This document shows positions 43,955 to 55,339 of a DNA stretch of 64,000 nucleotides, piece by piece. Source of the DNA: Rostrohypoxylon terebratum (lineage: Eukaryota; Ascomycota; Sordariomycetes; Xylariales; Hypoxylaceae); assembly GCA_022497145.1 (NCBI GenBank), contig MU385868.1, positions 310,001 through 374,000 on the forward strand, written 5' to 3'. The position numbers and the translations under genes are program-made. How positions within the stretch are numbered: position 1 is the first letter of the stretch; the number at the start of each line of letters is the position of its first letter. Under the pieces are notes generated by a model that saw nothing but the letters and a program-made list of their open reading frames with translations, ran no database searches and was not told where the DNA came from.

Positions 43955-46158
43955 TTAGTTTTGATGCTTGAATCGCAAAAACCTCTTCGACCAAATCCCT
44001 TGCTTCCCAGGTGATAGAATTCCGTTAGGATCCAGAGATTCCTAGAAAACAGTGAGATCCCTATTCCAAGTTATCCTCTAACAAGAAATAGGACTTACTT
44101 TCAACGTCTCGACAAAACGACGATATGCGTGATTATTGAAATCGAACAACTCCGCGTTCAAATCTATCAAGACACACATCCACAATAAGCATCTGTTCCT
44201 TGATATAATGTGATATGAAAAATGCTTCGGACCAACTTACCCATGTGGTTGATGTGAGCTCGATACTTCGCAAAACCTCGCTTGCTGCCGGCTTCGAACA
44301 GGTTGTTGAAGATTTTATCCACGCCAATACGTTGCTTTTCGCTGGTCTTGTCGAAGACGAGCATCGTGACAAATATAGCATACCTCTCGTGCATGAAGAA
44401 GTCGCACAGGAAATCGAACCCTTGCTCGGCGCAGATCGCCTTGGCTGTCCTAGCCCATTCCAACACCGTCTTGCCATCTAGGGGCAGGATGGGAGAATAT
44501 GCCCCGTGGGCCCCGACCGAGTCCTCGCGGAGATTATAATAGTTCACCATCGGTATATTCCACATGCTAGGGATACCTACCCTGATTCCACCGTAAAGCG
44601 GATCAACGGCCGTCGCCTCGAGAAGTCCGCCGTTTTTGTTAGTGAACAGAGTCTGGCGAAGACGGCCCACGGGCGCGTCCTTGGCTACCACTCGCCGGAC
44701 CTCTTCAAATTGAGCATTGATGACTTCCGTCGGTCCGTAAAGCCCAAATTTCACCGTCCAGATACCGGCGTCCAGGTCTTTCTGCATCTCTTTCAATCTC
44801 CAGTCCGGAATTGGGCCTTCTCCTTTCCACCACTCCGAGTGCTTGCCAAACATGGTAGCCCATTCCGCAATGTAGAAGACATATACCATGTATGGCAAAG
44901 TGCCGTTTCGTCGGAGTTCCCCGAAGACGTCAGTTATGATTTCGATGTGTTCAAATTCCGGTACGTCAAAGGAGCAGGCCATATACGCCTGCGGTTGCGG
45001 CGTCAAGTTGATGCCCATCTTGGTCACTATTCCGAGATTACTCTGCACGAAAAGCCCGTCGATCGTAGGGCCAAAAGTGATCTTCGTTATATGCGCCGAC
45101 GGTGAGTTAGACATGGCAAACTGGCCCGTGCGGACGACATCGCCGTTCGCGAGAACAACCTCCATCCCGGCCACATTTTCGTGGTGTACTCCGGTCGGGA
45201 TAAACCCCATACCCCTATCGAGCGTCTACTGTCGCTGTTAGCCTATGACGTTATTGGTCTATGAGATGCAGATACCCACGTTACCGATGACGCTTCCCCA
45301 TCCGAGCGATGCCGTACTTGGCCAGACCTTGAGCTTGTTTTTCGCACAATATTCGTATAGGTCTCCAAAAGTGACTCCAGGCTCAACTACCGCGTAGCTA
45401 AATTTTTCATTTACCTCTATGATCTTGTTCATCCGATGTAGATCCAAGGCGATGGATCCGGGAACACGTGGTGCTGGTCCTCCGTATCTACCTGCTCCGT
45501 CAGTTTTTTTGTTTCACGAGTCTTTGCACTATCAACGTTACAGATCAGAACAGGCAATACCCTAGATTTTTCCCTCGGGACTTTAATAGCGAGTTAGTAA
45601 TTTCTTCCTCGGATAACAGTTTGGGTTTTTTCTCCGTATGCTCAGAGCATATCCAAAAAGAACCGTTCCTTCTCCAGCTCGACCGCTTAGGTAGAGTATT
45701 CTCATACCCGAGACTGAAAAGGGGACAAGGGAAATCTCAGGATAACATACAAATGTCCAAACCGGAATTTTGTGGTCATTTACGATCTGCAATACAGCCT
45801 GAAGGTCTGAAACCGAGGATGGGCTACACGAGGGGGTCAATCATCAATCACTCACTTATCCGTTAGCTGTCCTTTACATGGGGCTCACATACCAAACTGC
45901 AGCGCTCGGCACACTCCTTTCGTGTCCAGACTCGGGGATTTCGTAAGGGTCGACATAGTCCCTTAATCCCTGGCCACTAAAAACGGCATCGTTCCCAAGG
46001 GCCTCGGCGAGCTTCTCCAAGACTATAACGAATTCTTCTTCAGACACATCTGGCGGTAAGACGACCTGGATCTTGTCAAAAAGCGGCTTCGAAAAAGCCT
46101 CCTCGTGGGCTGTTTGATATAGGGGATCTGAGTATTTCAATCGTAAGCTAGTGGCCAT
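43955..46158 (-). CDS. FAD-linked oxidase of the vanillyl-alcohol oxidase/4-cresol dehydrogenase family
   Basis: Flavoenzyme oxidising a para-substituted phenol or related aromatic; 567 residues, close to fungal VAO (560). Seven exons: 46158-45893, 45823-45751, 45580-45561 (20 nt), 45487-45280, 45225-44241, 44163-44099 and 44041-43955. The N-terminal PP-type FAD-binding domain shows LRDYVDPYEIP, AVCPSSVSDLQAVLQI, then SRGKNLGYGGPAPRVPGS, GVTFGDLYEY and GNTLDRGMGF, the last two blocks rebuilt across introns. The cap/substrate domain contains PDWRLKEMQKDLDAGIW. The C-terminus gives DFNNHAYRRFVETLK and LDPNGILSPGKQGIW, conserved in VAO-type enzymes. Whether FAD is covalently bound cannot be decided by eye. 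No signal peptide is seen, so it is probably intracellular or peroxisomal. Confidence 0.93.
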
Positions 46159-46765
46159 TTTCTCTCAATTTCATCTGGTGCGTATACAACGAGAATAAGG
46201 ATATTATACAAAAGAGGGGGAAGCAAGCGAATATCCCAACCTAGAACCAGGCTTCTCTTTTAACCTCGAGGTGGGAGACGCCTAGCTCGTGTAATCATCT
46301 GTTTAATATGCGGAGATAGCAACAATGATCCCTAGATCAAGGGGGGTATTTTTTTGGTCTTGGATATACCCGTAACTTTCCCGACTCGAGCTCGGCAGTT
46401 GTGGTCGAAGCTGCGGCAAAAATCACCAAAATCACCAGGTCAGTCGATCCATCATCAAATCTAGGTACCTATCAGTGCACATAACAAGAATCACAATCGA
46501 ACCACCGGTACCGAAAAGCATCGAATGTTACAACAATCATTTATTTACATCCCATATCGGGATTGATTGATTATCTAAGATGTAATAAAAAGATCTCCCC
46601 TTTGCGCAGATGAATACAGACAGAGGCATGACAGGATGCCAACGCCGAACTAGAAACATGATTAAACAAGATGCAAAGTCACGCCCGCGACGCTTATATC
46701 TTCGGCCCCCGTCTTTTGCTGATCTCTCCATCGCACCTTGTTTTTTAACATCTGTCGTTCTTAGC
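46159..46765. other. intergenic region
   Basis: 607 bp with the oxidase promoter and the 3' flank of the next gene; nothing distinctive seen. Confidence 0.5.
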
Positions 46766-48995
46766 TTAGGCGGAGGAAGCGAGGTCAGCGGCGGCAGAGG
46801 CGGAGGCGGCGGCGGCTTCGTTCAGGGCGTCGCGAAGCCAGCTCCCCTCGGTGGCCGCTGCCGCGGCGCTCGCTGCTTGGAAGCCCGCGTCGGCAACGGT
46901 TTCCGTCTGGTTCGAGACGTAATAGCTGATGCCGAGAAGGTACGCAGCGGCGACGGGAATGCCCATGAGAGTGTAAGCCGAGGCGTAGTGGCGCTTCATG
47001 AAAAGGACCCGCGTGACGGAAATCACGCAGAAGCTGGTGAAGATCATGTAAGGAAGCCTGTTGACTAGGAGAGATTGGATGAAGTCGGAACCCACGTAGA
47101 GGGAGAGGAAAAGTAGGACGACGCCGCCGATGACGAGCACGTGCCAGAACGAATGTCTCGCGATGGAGAACAGGTATTCGGCAACGGTCCAGAGGAAGCC
47201 GGCAATCCCGTTTGGTTGCCTAGAAATCGTTGACAAGTGGTGATCCAGGGTTGTCGTCTCGATGTGGTCATCTTCCGGATATATCAAGCCCTGCCTGTAG
47301 ACGACCCAGCATTTGGAGATGTTGACGACTTCCTGGCCCTCGCTTTTATCCATGTATTTTTTCATATCTTGCCTGTTGTTGAAGGCATGATCCAGATCCG
47401 GCATCCAACCCACGCCCTTGTTGATAGGCACGTAACGCGTTAGCTGAGGGAAAACAGCAAACTTGACCCTAGCACCGCGAATCCGGTGATACTCCATCCT
47501 GTTGTATTCTTCCCGGTTCGCGGGCACCTTGATAGGATATCCGGTGCGGTTCTGAGTCGGGCGTCCGGTCATGGATCCCTTGACAAACTCGTTCCAGAAC
47601 TGGTTATCCTGCTCGTAGAAGTCTCTGGATTCCTTGTATATCGTGTAGTCGGACTGCGTCTCGATCTCGTAATCCATGCGGGCGCCGGGCGTGGCGGACA
47701 GGAAGTGGAAGATGCTGTTCGAGACGGCCGTGCAGACCTGGATCATGCCGGCTTGGGCGAAGAGGAAGTGCAGCTCTTGCAGGAAGGCCTCCTGAGTGCG
47801 GAACTGGCCGTCGTTGGGCCAGACTAGCTTCATCACGTTGAGCAGCGGCAGGAAGAGTTTCACTGTCCTCGCCGACACGTCGTCGACGCTGTTCCAGAAG
47901 TTACGCGGCATTGGGCCGGATTCCATGCCGTATCGAGCCGTGGTGGCACGAGCAGCCTTGCGACCGTATCCTGTGCATTGGCATGTTAGCAAAGTACTAC
48001 AGAATAACAGAATTTCAAGAAGGGGGGCAGGCGGTATCCTTTATACTATAAATGATCTAAAAAAAAGGCCACAGAGGAAAACTGGGTTTAGAAAACTTAC
48101 CTTCTTTACTAGTCCATATATGATCTAACCTTTCCAGCTCTGCCTGGATGTTCTCGTCAGCGCCGAAACAAAGCTCGTTGAAGATCTTCTTCTCCATGAT
48201 CTGAGCCAGAATACCGACGATGAGCCACTTCCGTTGCGCGCTTTCATTCAGGATGGCGGGCCACCCGCCGACCTTGGGGTCTTCCTGGCAGACGAGGCGG
48301 GCGTACTCGATGAACTGTTCGGTCAGGAGCATGCCCCAGATCTGGTTGGGGCCCTCTTGCGACTCCTTGAGGTACCGGAAGTCGATGCTGCAGTCGAAGT
48401 ACTTCTCCACGAGCGTGAGCGTGTTGTCGTAGAGGGAGTGCCACTGGGTGGTGAAGAACTCGTCGCTGTAGTCGCCGGGGTGTTCTATGCCGCCGATGAT
48501 CTCCTCGACGTCGATGTGCGCGGGGCGCACGTCTTCGGCTAGCTGGTACCGCAGGTCCCAGCCCACCGAGGACCTCCCCCGGGCGCCCCTCGCGTCCTCG
48601 TCCGGGTCGACGACCTCGTCCCTGTCGTTGGGCTCCTGGGCTACGATGTCCTTGAGCTTCCACTCCGTCCAGCGGCCCTCCTTCCGCGCCGCGCGCACGT
48701 GCTTGTACCATGGTCCCCACTTGTGGTCCGAGTCTCCGAACATCAACGTCCACGTCGTCTCGAAGACGCCCTTCGGGTATTCTCGCACATCGGTTTCCCT
48801 CGGGTACACCGCAGGCCTCGCTTGCGGTATCCGGGCTTGGGCTCTGCCGCTGAGAGAACGGCGACCAGTGGGCGTTTGTGGGCCCCTGGAGCCAGCGGTC
48901 CGAGCATTATTACCCGTCTGCACGGGAGTGATAGGTCGCTGTGCCTGACCCCCTTGGGCTCCGGGTTTGACAACCGACGGCTGCATCGACAACAT
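46766..48995 (-). CDS. multi-TM protein of unknown function, conserved-looking
   Basis: Two exons (48995-48101, 47970-46766) joined in phase 1 give 699 residues. I do not recognise a named domain. After a basic, disordered N-terminus (about 70 residues), a soluble part contains ETTWTLMFGDSDHKWGPWYKH, FFTTQWHSLYDNTLTLVEKYFD, and a long helical region with RKWLIVGILAQIMEKKIFNELCFG. A second part has RNFWNSVDDVSARTVKLFLPLL and FAVFPQLTRYVPI. The C-terminal 200 residues hold three or four hydrophobic segments, including HVLVIGGVVLLFLSLYVG and YTLMGIPVAAAYLLGISYYV, and an Ala-rich end. The high density of Trp, Tyr and conserved-type motifs suggests an enzyme or receptor-like membrane protein. The function is open. 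Confidence 0.85.
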
Positions 48996-49810
48996 CGTTA
49001 TTTACTTATGAGTAGAGAGGTAGTATAAATTTTGAACCTCGTCCAGTACTCGGTATATGGTATATGCCAAATCGCCTTGCAGGGAAGTTTGATGCACACA
49101 CAGAAAGAGAGAGAAAAAGGAAAAAGGGGGAGGGGAAATTTTTAACCTTGCGGGTATTTCGGAATGGAATCTAGCGGCGATTCAATTTTACGGTTATTTT
49201 CTCTAGTTTAAAGAGGTCAAAGTTTTATGAGAGTCGCGATTGAAAGCGAGACGGAAAATTCCCAGCGCTCAGAAAAGCTGCCTGTTGAACAAAGACTGCC
49301 AGAGCACAATGCTGTGAGACAATGAGCGATCTTCTTGATCTGTGATTGGTCGTTTCCGATGGCTTCTTGCCTAAATCAGTTATACAAGTGTATGGTGGCA
49401 TTCCAAAAAACCGCAAGCAGCACATGGGCGGCTCCATTCTTTTATATTAGCAAAGGCGTGTTGTACCTAGGAAACTAACAAAGTCAAGGTAGGAAAACAT
49501 TCGCTTTCATGTCGTCTCGAGCCCAACCGCTAGGGAAGCTTCCAGAAACAGGCCAATTGAAGCAAATGGATATATCAATCAGACGAGCTCAAAGAGCTGG
49601 GGTATAGCTGTTCGTTCTTTTGTTCCTGCGAGAAATACTCCCAGCTGCCTAACTGAACAGAACATAATAGCTGTCTATCCGCCAATCTATATTACATGGG
49701 TAGGTAGGAACAGTATGATATTCCTTAATACACTACAAATCTCCTCAAAGACGATTGTTCGGCAGGGGGCGCCGGGGGTTCCTCATTCCTTTGTCTCGTT
49801 ATATTTATCA
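48996..49810. other. intergenic region
   Basis: 815 bp between the 699-residue membrane protein (promoter side) and the MARVEL gene (3' side). A purine-rich AGAAAGAGAGAGAAAAAGGAAAAAGGGGGAGGGG stretch occurs near 49101-49134. No gene seen. Confidence 0.5.
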
Positions 49811-50765
49811 TCAGGTATGGTGATATTGCTGGTATTGCTGAGGCTGACCGGGAACTTCGTAGACGGGTTGGCCAGGGTTCACAAACTGCTGCGGCTGGAC
49901 ATAAGAGTTTCCGGTAGGTTGAGCCGAGAGAGGAGAGGGCGAGTTCTCGGGGTAGAAACCTTGCTGGGGAGGACCAGCCACAGGCACAGTCTGCTGGGGG
50001 TAGACTTGGGTAGCCTGAGGTTGCATCTGGAACTTCTCGCCATCTGCAGGTACGGTAGAAGTAGGGGCGCCAGGTACCACATTTAAGGGCTTGGCCTTTA
50101 GTCCGGCCTTTCGGTGACGATGTAGCATAACGCCATGTATAGAAAGCGAGATGATATAGAGGAGGCTATCTGGTGTTAAAATTTACACTGCAGGCGGGTC
50201 ATGAGTTGATAGGTGGGTGACTTACAATTCGACGCCACCTAGTCCTGCTGCCGCAGCGAGACAGCCACCATAGACCTTGAACGCAGTGTCGTAGCTGCTT
50301 ACATCTATATCGTAATAATCATCGTAGTAATCACTGTACTCGTGCCAGTATGCGAATCCGGCGGCGACCTGGGCGGCAAGGAGGGCGAAAGAGATCAGCC
50401 AAAAGACGACGAGGAAAATATCTAAACCGAGTATGGCCCAATAGTTGAAAGCCTTCGGAGGACCAAAATCTGCTACCAGACAGTAAATGCTGGTTATGAC
50501 CGTCGCGATAGACTAAAGGTCCTATCAGCATTGTCCTCGTTCTCGTCGGGTAGTTTACTACAGGATAAGAATCGCATACAGTGAATAGCAATAAAGCATC
50601 TCCCGCAAAGACAAGATAAGAAATTCCAAAGGCAGATAATCCTAAGCAGACGATGCTGAAAACCAGCTGGATTATTCGGATAGCAACGAAACCTTTGGGG
50701 TAAAGAGGAATGTGTTCCCGTCCAGGAGCTCGCTGGTTGGAATACTTTGAAGACGGTTGCTCCAT
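49811..50765 (-). CDS. MARVEL-domain membrane protein; frame unresolved at the last intron
   Basis: Exons 50765-50580 and 50512-50226 are in phase and encode a cytosolic N-terminus and four TM segments: FVAIRIIQLVFSIVCLGLSAFG, a second span, YWAILGLDIFLVVFWLISFALLA, and a fourth (GGCLAAAAGLGGVE...). The last exon (50164-49811) continues TM4 and a Pro/Gln-rich tail (LHRHRKAGLKAKP...). The canonical sites GAATT|GTAAGT and CAGATAG|CCTCTC put this tail one base out of frame; splicing there would instead end after about 22 further residues. A one-base deletion, a sequencing error or an unusual splice is possible. A repaired length would be about 275 residues. Such proteins organise plasma-membrane or vesicle domains; the exact role is unknown. 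Confidence 0.75.
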
Positions 50766-53622
50766 CTTGACAAAGAAAAAGGAAATGCGTATATCAAAGC
50801 AGAGCACCGCGTAGAGGCAAGTTGAAGAGACAATAAATTCAAAACAAATAATAGCCACAGACGTTATTCGTATGGCGGGACATTTATTAGTTAATAGAAG
50901 GGGGATTCATCGTGTTCATATGCACCTATACTCAGACCCTGTCAACTCTTCGCAGGCGGCAGCAGAGCCAAAGACGGATTTCAGCATCTTGGTCCCCGGT
51001 TTGAGCCAATTGGTGAAGAGCAAAGCAAAACGCCACACTGCAACCGAGATGTCGTCCCGGGCATCTAGAGTCCAGGGTCCCTAAGTTGAAACCAGGATAA
51101 CAACGAATAGCAAGAGTCACGCAACGCAGAGGGGATCCATCTAGAACGCTTAGATCTTCATGGCTTTGTCGTGACAACCTATCACCGAGATGACAATGGA
51201 GATGTCCTTTTTTTGCGGCTGAGACTCCTAGTAGAACGGTAGCGAAAACGGTAGCTAGACTGGGGATAGAAACCTAACCCTGTCAGCTGAGAGTAGATCA
51301 GATTGACCACCTACGAGCTGCAGCAACGCGATGTTACCATGGTGCTATGTAGATGGTGTTTGCCATCAGTCGGGCGGTCTACCAGAAAGGTACCTAACCA
51401 GCATCCTAACCAGCACCATGAATGAAGCATTATATGAACCTATGGTCTTATGACCCAGGTAGTGATCGGAATATTTCCGCTCGGGCGAAGACGTTGTTGC
51501 CAGCTAACTCTTTCGATGACCAAAAACGATCGCGATCCTCAAGCGCCGCCACTGTTGTGGGTTGTGGGTGAATGCCTACACCATCACCAGCAACCTTACT
51601 AACGGTGGCTTAGGGCTGAGAGTCCCTAATTTCGCGACACTTCACTTGATGATGCTGGAAACGCAGCTCATAAGCCGATCAATAAATGCCAAGCAATAAG
51701 ATTGAAAAATCTTTACCGCATAACGTCGTATTCTGTCGGCCGTGGTCGTACATATAAAATGAACCTCGAGATAATAGGTGGCAATGTGGATGTAGTAGGA
51801 GGAAGAGTCACTAGATGCTTCAGTAAGAATCAGTAAGAAATGATACACCTCCAGGGCTAGGACCTGCGTTGTAGGTACCTGGTTGTATGTGCTATCCATG
51901 TAGCTCTTAGCAGTTAGTGGAAGCGAGATGACTCTCTATTGGTTCGTTAGAGCACCAAAGATCTCAACTTGGCTTAGCGCACACGGCATTTCACGCTGGG
52001 GTAGTGTACTAGGTAACAGGTTAAATCGACGGTGAATGATAGGTACCTAAGCCTAGGCCCTAAGGGCCTAAGGTAGGACCTTGGACTACCAGGCAGCCAG
52101 TCAGCCAGCCAGTCTGGTGTCTCGTACAATACAATACATTGCTGATTAAACAACTCCGAGCCTCGACGTCGTCGAATTCAAAATGCTGAACTAGAAACAT
52201 CACAATGGCATTTTGTTCGAAGTCCATGTTCAAGGTAAGATCGTTTCATGCCGTCGAGTCCTGATAGCCCATTGTTGTCACATCCTTGGCTTCGTCAACT
52301 TTTTAGGGCCGGAGTACATATTGGTCACTGCGTTTTCGAGGTGGCGCTTCGCAGGTTTTTTATTAATGCTGCAGCGTCATCGGAGTTCGGAGTTCGAAGA
52401 AGACAACGATGGAGATGAATTTGTAAAAAAAAAAAATTCTGAAAACTCAAGAACGACATCGAACCCATATATTCATGTCGAGACATACAAATATTTCCAA
52501 TGCCGTTTTTTTTTCCATATTCCACTGCTTGGGTATGCTCGAATTCTTGACGACATCAACGCTTCGGTTGCGAGGCATGAATTTATACCGTACTAGGTAC
52601 CTGGAGACAGGAAGCACGGGAAGGGGGGAAAGCAGCGTAGGTGTAACCCACTGTATATGGTATCTGGACAAGCAAACGGCTAATTTTCAGGTTGTCTTTT
52701 CATCCAGACGAACCTCCGAACAGGTAAGTACTGGTAAAAATTCAGCAAACTTGACTATGAGCTCAACTTCAACGCCTCGTTCGAAACGGCATTCATGAAC
52801 CGAACACCCTAGATCGAGATGAACCGGGACAAAGCGCCGCGCGTACTCCGGGGAGGAATTTCGCTAACAAAGAAGATATGGGAGGGAAAGTAAAGGGATA
52901 CAAAACAATTTGATAGACACAATAAAAAAAGAAGGATGAGCAGATAACCAAGCATTGGTAAAATGAATATGTTATGCAAACCCGATAAAGACCAAAGTAG
53001 ATATACATGAAATATTGAATTATTCCGAGGTCTCAAATGAATCCAGGTGACGGTCCTATCGAGATGGCTACTGAGGTTAGATAGGTATGTACCTGATGAA
53101 TCAGCAAGATAGTACCTGCCTAGGTAGTAGTAGGTACCTATGCTTTAAAACTGCTCAATACCGCAGTACGGTTGCGAACGGTACAAGGACAGACTCAAAC
53201 TCAAGATCGAACTCTACGACCGGACACTACTGCTATCTTGCAACCCCTTAATACCCTCAACCGACTAGGTATGCGCTTGTAAGAAGATAGCCACGTGGGA
53301 TTTAAACTTCAGCATAGCCGGACCTCGAAACCATCTCTATTTGGCTCACACGCTCTTGAAACTTACCTCTGCACCACACTGACATCATACCTCTCACCTC
53401 GCATCCCTCTCAACCCCCTTTGCCTAAACCATAATTTGAGGGGTCCATCGTAGGAAGCAAGAAGCATCGAGCCCCGTTCCCTTAGGTAGCCATCTTATCA
53501 GCGTCGATCCCCCCTCCCGATGGAAACCCATCTTGACACCCACCCGATCATACGATATCCAATACCGATAGATACCTAGCACCCGATACTCCATACATGA
53601 CAAGTCTCGAGATAAGGGGAAC
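50766..53622. other. long intergenic region
   Basis: 2.9 kb without a supported gene; the short open frames are AT-biased and lack splice or family support. It contains a 7-bp inverted repeat TAGGCCC-TAA-GGGCCTA at 52054-52070 and clusters of GTACTAGGTA/TACCTAGG words at 52005-52060, 52593-52605 and 53080-53145. Confidence 0.5.
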
Positions 53623-54294
53623 ATGTCTCCCAGCACGTCTCCACAGCCCCCTTCGGGACCAGGTCCCAGCCCGGAGACGTCGTCCCGCTGGTCCGAGATC
53701 GAAGACAACATCCTGAAGCAAGCCGTAGCGCGCCACGGCGTGAGCCACTGGGACGACGTGGCGAAGCTGATCTGGACGAAGAAGAGCGCGGAGGAGTGCC
53801 GCGCGCGCTGGGCCGAGATCGTGCCCCTCCTGCACGACGGGCTCGCGCGTCGGGAGCAGGACCTCGGGCAACAGAGCCGCAAGAGGAGCGTGACGGCCTC
53901 CGAGAGGTCGCGCCACGAGGATGCCGAGTACTTCGAGCCCTTACCGCCGCCCCTGATCCAGCGACGGAAACTGCCCGAGCTGGAAGAGGAGCCTGGTCCG
54001 AGTACGGACGATAGAGGAAACTCGATTCTCCAGCGCCACACTGAACCGCCTACTCCTACATCTCGAGCACAGCCAGCGAGGAAGCCTCCCTATTCAGCCC
54101 TTACGGCAGCCCTAAACGCTAGAGGACGCCGGAACACCGAGCCCGGAGTTCGTCCGTCCCAAACACCCGCGAGTCCGAGCGGAGGACGACAAGAGCGAGA
54201 GTGGATAGCTCCTCACCCGTTGATGCCGGGGAGATCCCGCAAGTCATCTGTCTCGCAGAATAAGGCGGTATCGAGGGATGAAGACGCCAACTAG
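53623..54294 (+). CDS. Myb/SANT-like DNA-binding protein
   Basis: Single-exon gene for 223 residues. A Myb-like helix-turn-helix lies at about 20-70: SSRWSEIEDNILKQAVARHG, SHWDDVAKLIWTKKSAEECRARW, with regularly spaced Trp residues (W23, W43 and W63 by rough count). One repeat only. The rest is Pro/Arg/Ser-rich and probably disordered, with a basic end (GRSRKSSVSQNK). Likely a small nuclear DNA-binding or chromatin protein; target unknown. An upstream ATG at 53596 lies in another frame and would form a short uORF. Codon third positions are strongly GC-rich, supporting this frame over the opposite strand. Confidence 0.8.
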   Translation: MSPSTSPQPPSGPGPSPETSSRWSEIEDNILKQAVARHGVSHWDDVAKLIWTKKSAEECRARWAEIVPLLHDGLARREQDLGQQSRKRSVTASERSRHEDAEYFEPLPPPLIQRRKLPELEEEPGPSTDDRGNSILQRHTEPPTPTSRAQPARKPPYSALTAALNARGRRNTEPGVRPSQTPASPSGGRQEREWIAPHPLMPGRSRKSSVSQNKAVSRDEDAN

Positions 54295-55339
54295 TGCGGT
54301 GATTTAACAATCATACTAGGTACACTATTGAAGACGACTCGAATGGTACTCTACTCAGTTCGGAGGAGCACAATATCTGCTGATCAATTAGTAAATAAGA
54401 ACATGCGACGATGGTATCATAGAGATATAGAAAATAGAAATGATATATACGAACGCATCCGACCAGATAGTCGTTCAAGAATATACCCGATAGCTGTTAC
54501 TAATCCCATCTCAGCCCATCACTCAAGTTCACTTAAGACGTCATACACGAATACACAGTTTCCAAACGCGAAAACTTGACTTTATACATAGTCAATTAAC
54601 CCAACGTCCGACCAAGTCCCTCTAGCAGTGTACGATGTCTATTTTACAATAATTGCCGGCTTTATTCTCGTCCGTAATCGTCACCTCTTCGCAAGACATT
54701 ACACTCCCGTCACTCATGTCGCGAACCACCCCCAGGAGACATAGAAGCCTCTCCGGGTTCGTTCCAAGGACCCGGGACCCGTAAAGCCATCTTGCATGCA
54801 AGAGTCGCCTGTTGTCATCTTTTCCATCCCACCGATACTCTGTTGCCCATCTATATGTCGCGGTGAACAAGACGCCAACACGACAACTGTAGTAATAATA
54901 GTAATAACAAAATTAAGAAATAAATTGATCCCCATTCTGCCGTAACCTGGTCGATTTCCTTACAGAACCGCACAATCCGCGATGCCGGCAACGAGAATCG
55001 ATCCATGTCAAGTTAGGCTGGTACACATGTATGTAGGTACCTAATAGGTATGTATGCATGTCGTTGAAATGTGTCGTCGCATCGACTGAATTCATCCGTG
55101 CGGAAGGTAAGGTAAGATAAGTGATAAGTTAGGTACAAATCGAGCTGATTATAACGCAGCCCTATATAGTCCATCAAAGCCAAAAAAAGCCCATGGGGTA
55201 TCTCATCGAGACCTGATGCAAAAAATAATGAAGAGCATGGAAGGTGAAATGACGAGCGAAGGCTCGAATTTGAAATCAAAATTCAAACAATGAGACGTAA
55301 TGGTATTGGCATGAATCTCGTTCGCTTCGTACACTCCTT
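54295..55339. other. convergent intergenic region
   Basis: 1.0 kb between Myb-like and Spa2 3' ends. No supported coding region; TAGGTACCTAATAGGTA lies near 55034-55050. Confidence 0.5.

Noticed and set aside
50872..53600. Several 60-130-codon frames in the 50.8-53.6 kb gap
   Set aside because: AT-rich, overlapping on both strands, without conserved motifs or joinable splice sites.
53424..54041. 205-codon minus-strand frame opposite the Myb-like gene
   Set aside because: The plus-strand frame has a Myb/SANT domain with ordered Trp residues; the minus frame is Arg/Ser/Cys-rich without a domain.
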